A stretch of 15,387 nt of DNA from Pseudonocardiales bacterium. GTDB lineage: Bacteria > Actinomycetota > Actinomycetes > Mycobacteriales > Pseudonocardiaceae. The stretch is from the NCBI GenBank assembly GCA_025465385.1, contig JAODNG010000062.1:1-15387 (forward strand), in the 5' to 3' direction. This document shows, piece by piece, positions 15,205 to 15,387 of this stretch (its first letter is position 1; each line of letters opens with the position of its first letter). Both the position numbers and the translations under genes were made by a program. The notes under the pieces are model-generated. The model was not told the DNA's origin, made no database searches, and saw nothing but the letters and a program-made list of their open reading frames with translations.

Positions 15205-15387
15205 TTAGCCCGTGTTGCGCATCCCGGCAGCGATCCCGGTCACGGTCAGCAGCAGGGCGCGACGCAGATCCGGGTCCGGCTCGTCAACCTGGCGACGCCG
15301 GGTCAGCAGCGAGACTTGGAGGTGGTGCAGCGGCTCGAGGTACGCGGCCCGCACCTGCAGGGTCTGGCGCAGCAGGTGGTGCCGGGC
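15205..15387 (-). CDS. ppc: Phosphoenolpyruvate carboxylase, C-terminal end (5' part missing)
   Basis: Only the last 60 codons and a TAA stop are in the window; the frame is open to the right edge. The residues include RAAYLEPLHHLQVSLLTRRR, then a stretch ending ALLLTVTGIAAGMRNTG. The terminal RNTG (QNTG in plants) is the signature C-terminus of phosphoenolpyruvate carboxylase and lies at the active or inhibitor site in known structures. The enzyme carboxylates phosphoenolpyruvate to oxaloacetate, replenishing the carbon skeletons used to fix ammonium. That makes nir genes sensible neighbours, though a shared transcript is not shown. The missing N-terminal part, which carries most catalytic residues, cannot be assessed. 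Confidence 0.93.
   Translation of the reverse strand, partial: ARHHLLRQTLQVRAAYLEPLHHLQVSLLTRRRQVDEPDPDLRRALLLTVTGIAAGMRNTG

Overview
The window is high-GC DNA from an actinomycete. The signs are strong codon bias, a fused two-domain DppD as in mycobacteria, GTG starts, and the dense same-strand gene packing. I cannot name the genus. Every gene I can support lies on the minus strand, so transcription runs from the right end towards the left.

Right end (15387 to about 11930): the last 60 codons of phosphoenolpyruvate carboxylase (ppc), then a 124-bp gap with a GlnR-like repeat. After it come a 115-aa protein of unknown function, nirB and nirD. The last two are the large and small subunits of assimilatory NAD(P)H nitrite reductase, which makes ammonium from nitrite.

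Middle (11880 to 5675): three closely spaced genes, starting only 49 bp after nirD. They encode a fusion of a GCS2/YbdK-type carboxylate-amine ligase with a circularly permuted ATP-grasp ligase, an asparagine-synthetase-like amidotransferase closest to the N-acetylglutaminylglutamine amide (NAGGN) type, and an S9 serine peptidase. Together they look like a pathway that builds a small amidated peptide, with a peptidase to recycle or process it. The layout parallels the NAGGN osmolyte locus of proteobacteria, but the ligase and the peptidase are different. This is the most interesting part of the window, and its product is unknown.

Left end (5400 to 1): a 295-bp regulatory gap rich in GTGAC/GTCAC pentamers, then a translationally coupled dipeptide/oligopeptide ABC importer. 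Its genes are dppA (lipoprotein binding protein), dppB and dppC (permeases), and dppD (tandem ATPase, cut off by the window edge).

The overall theme is nitrogen: ammonium from nitrite, glutamine-dependent amidation of a peptide, and peptide uptake and hydrolysis. I see no mobile elements, RNA genes or CRISPR arrays.
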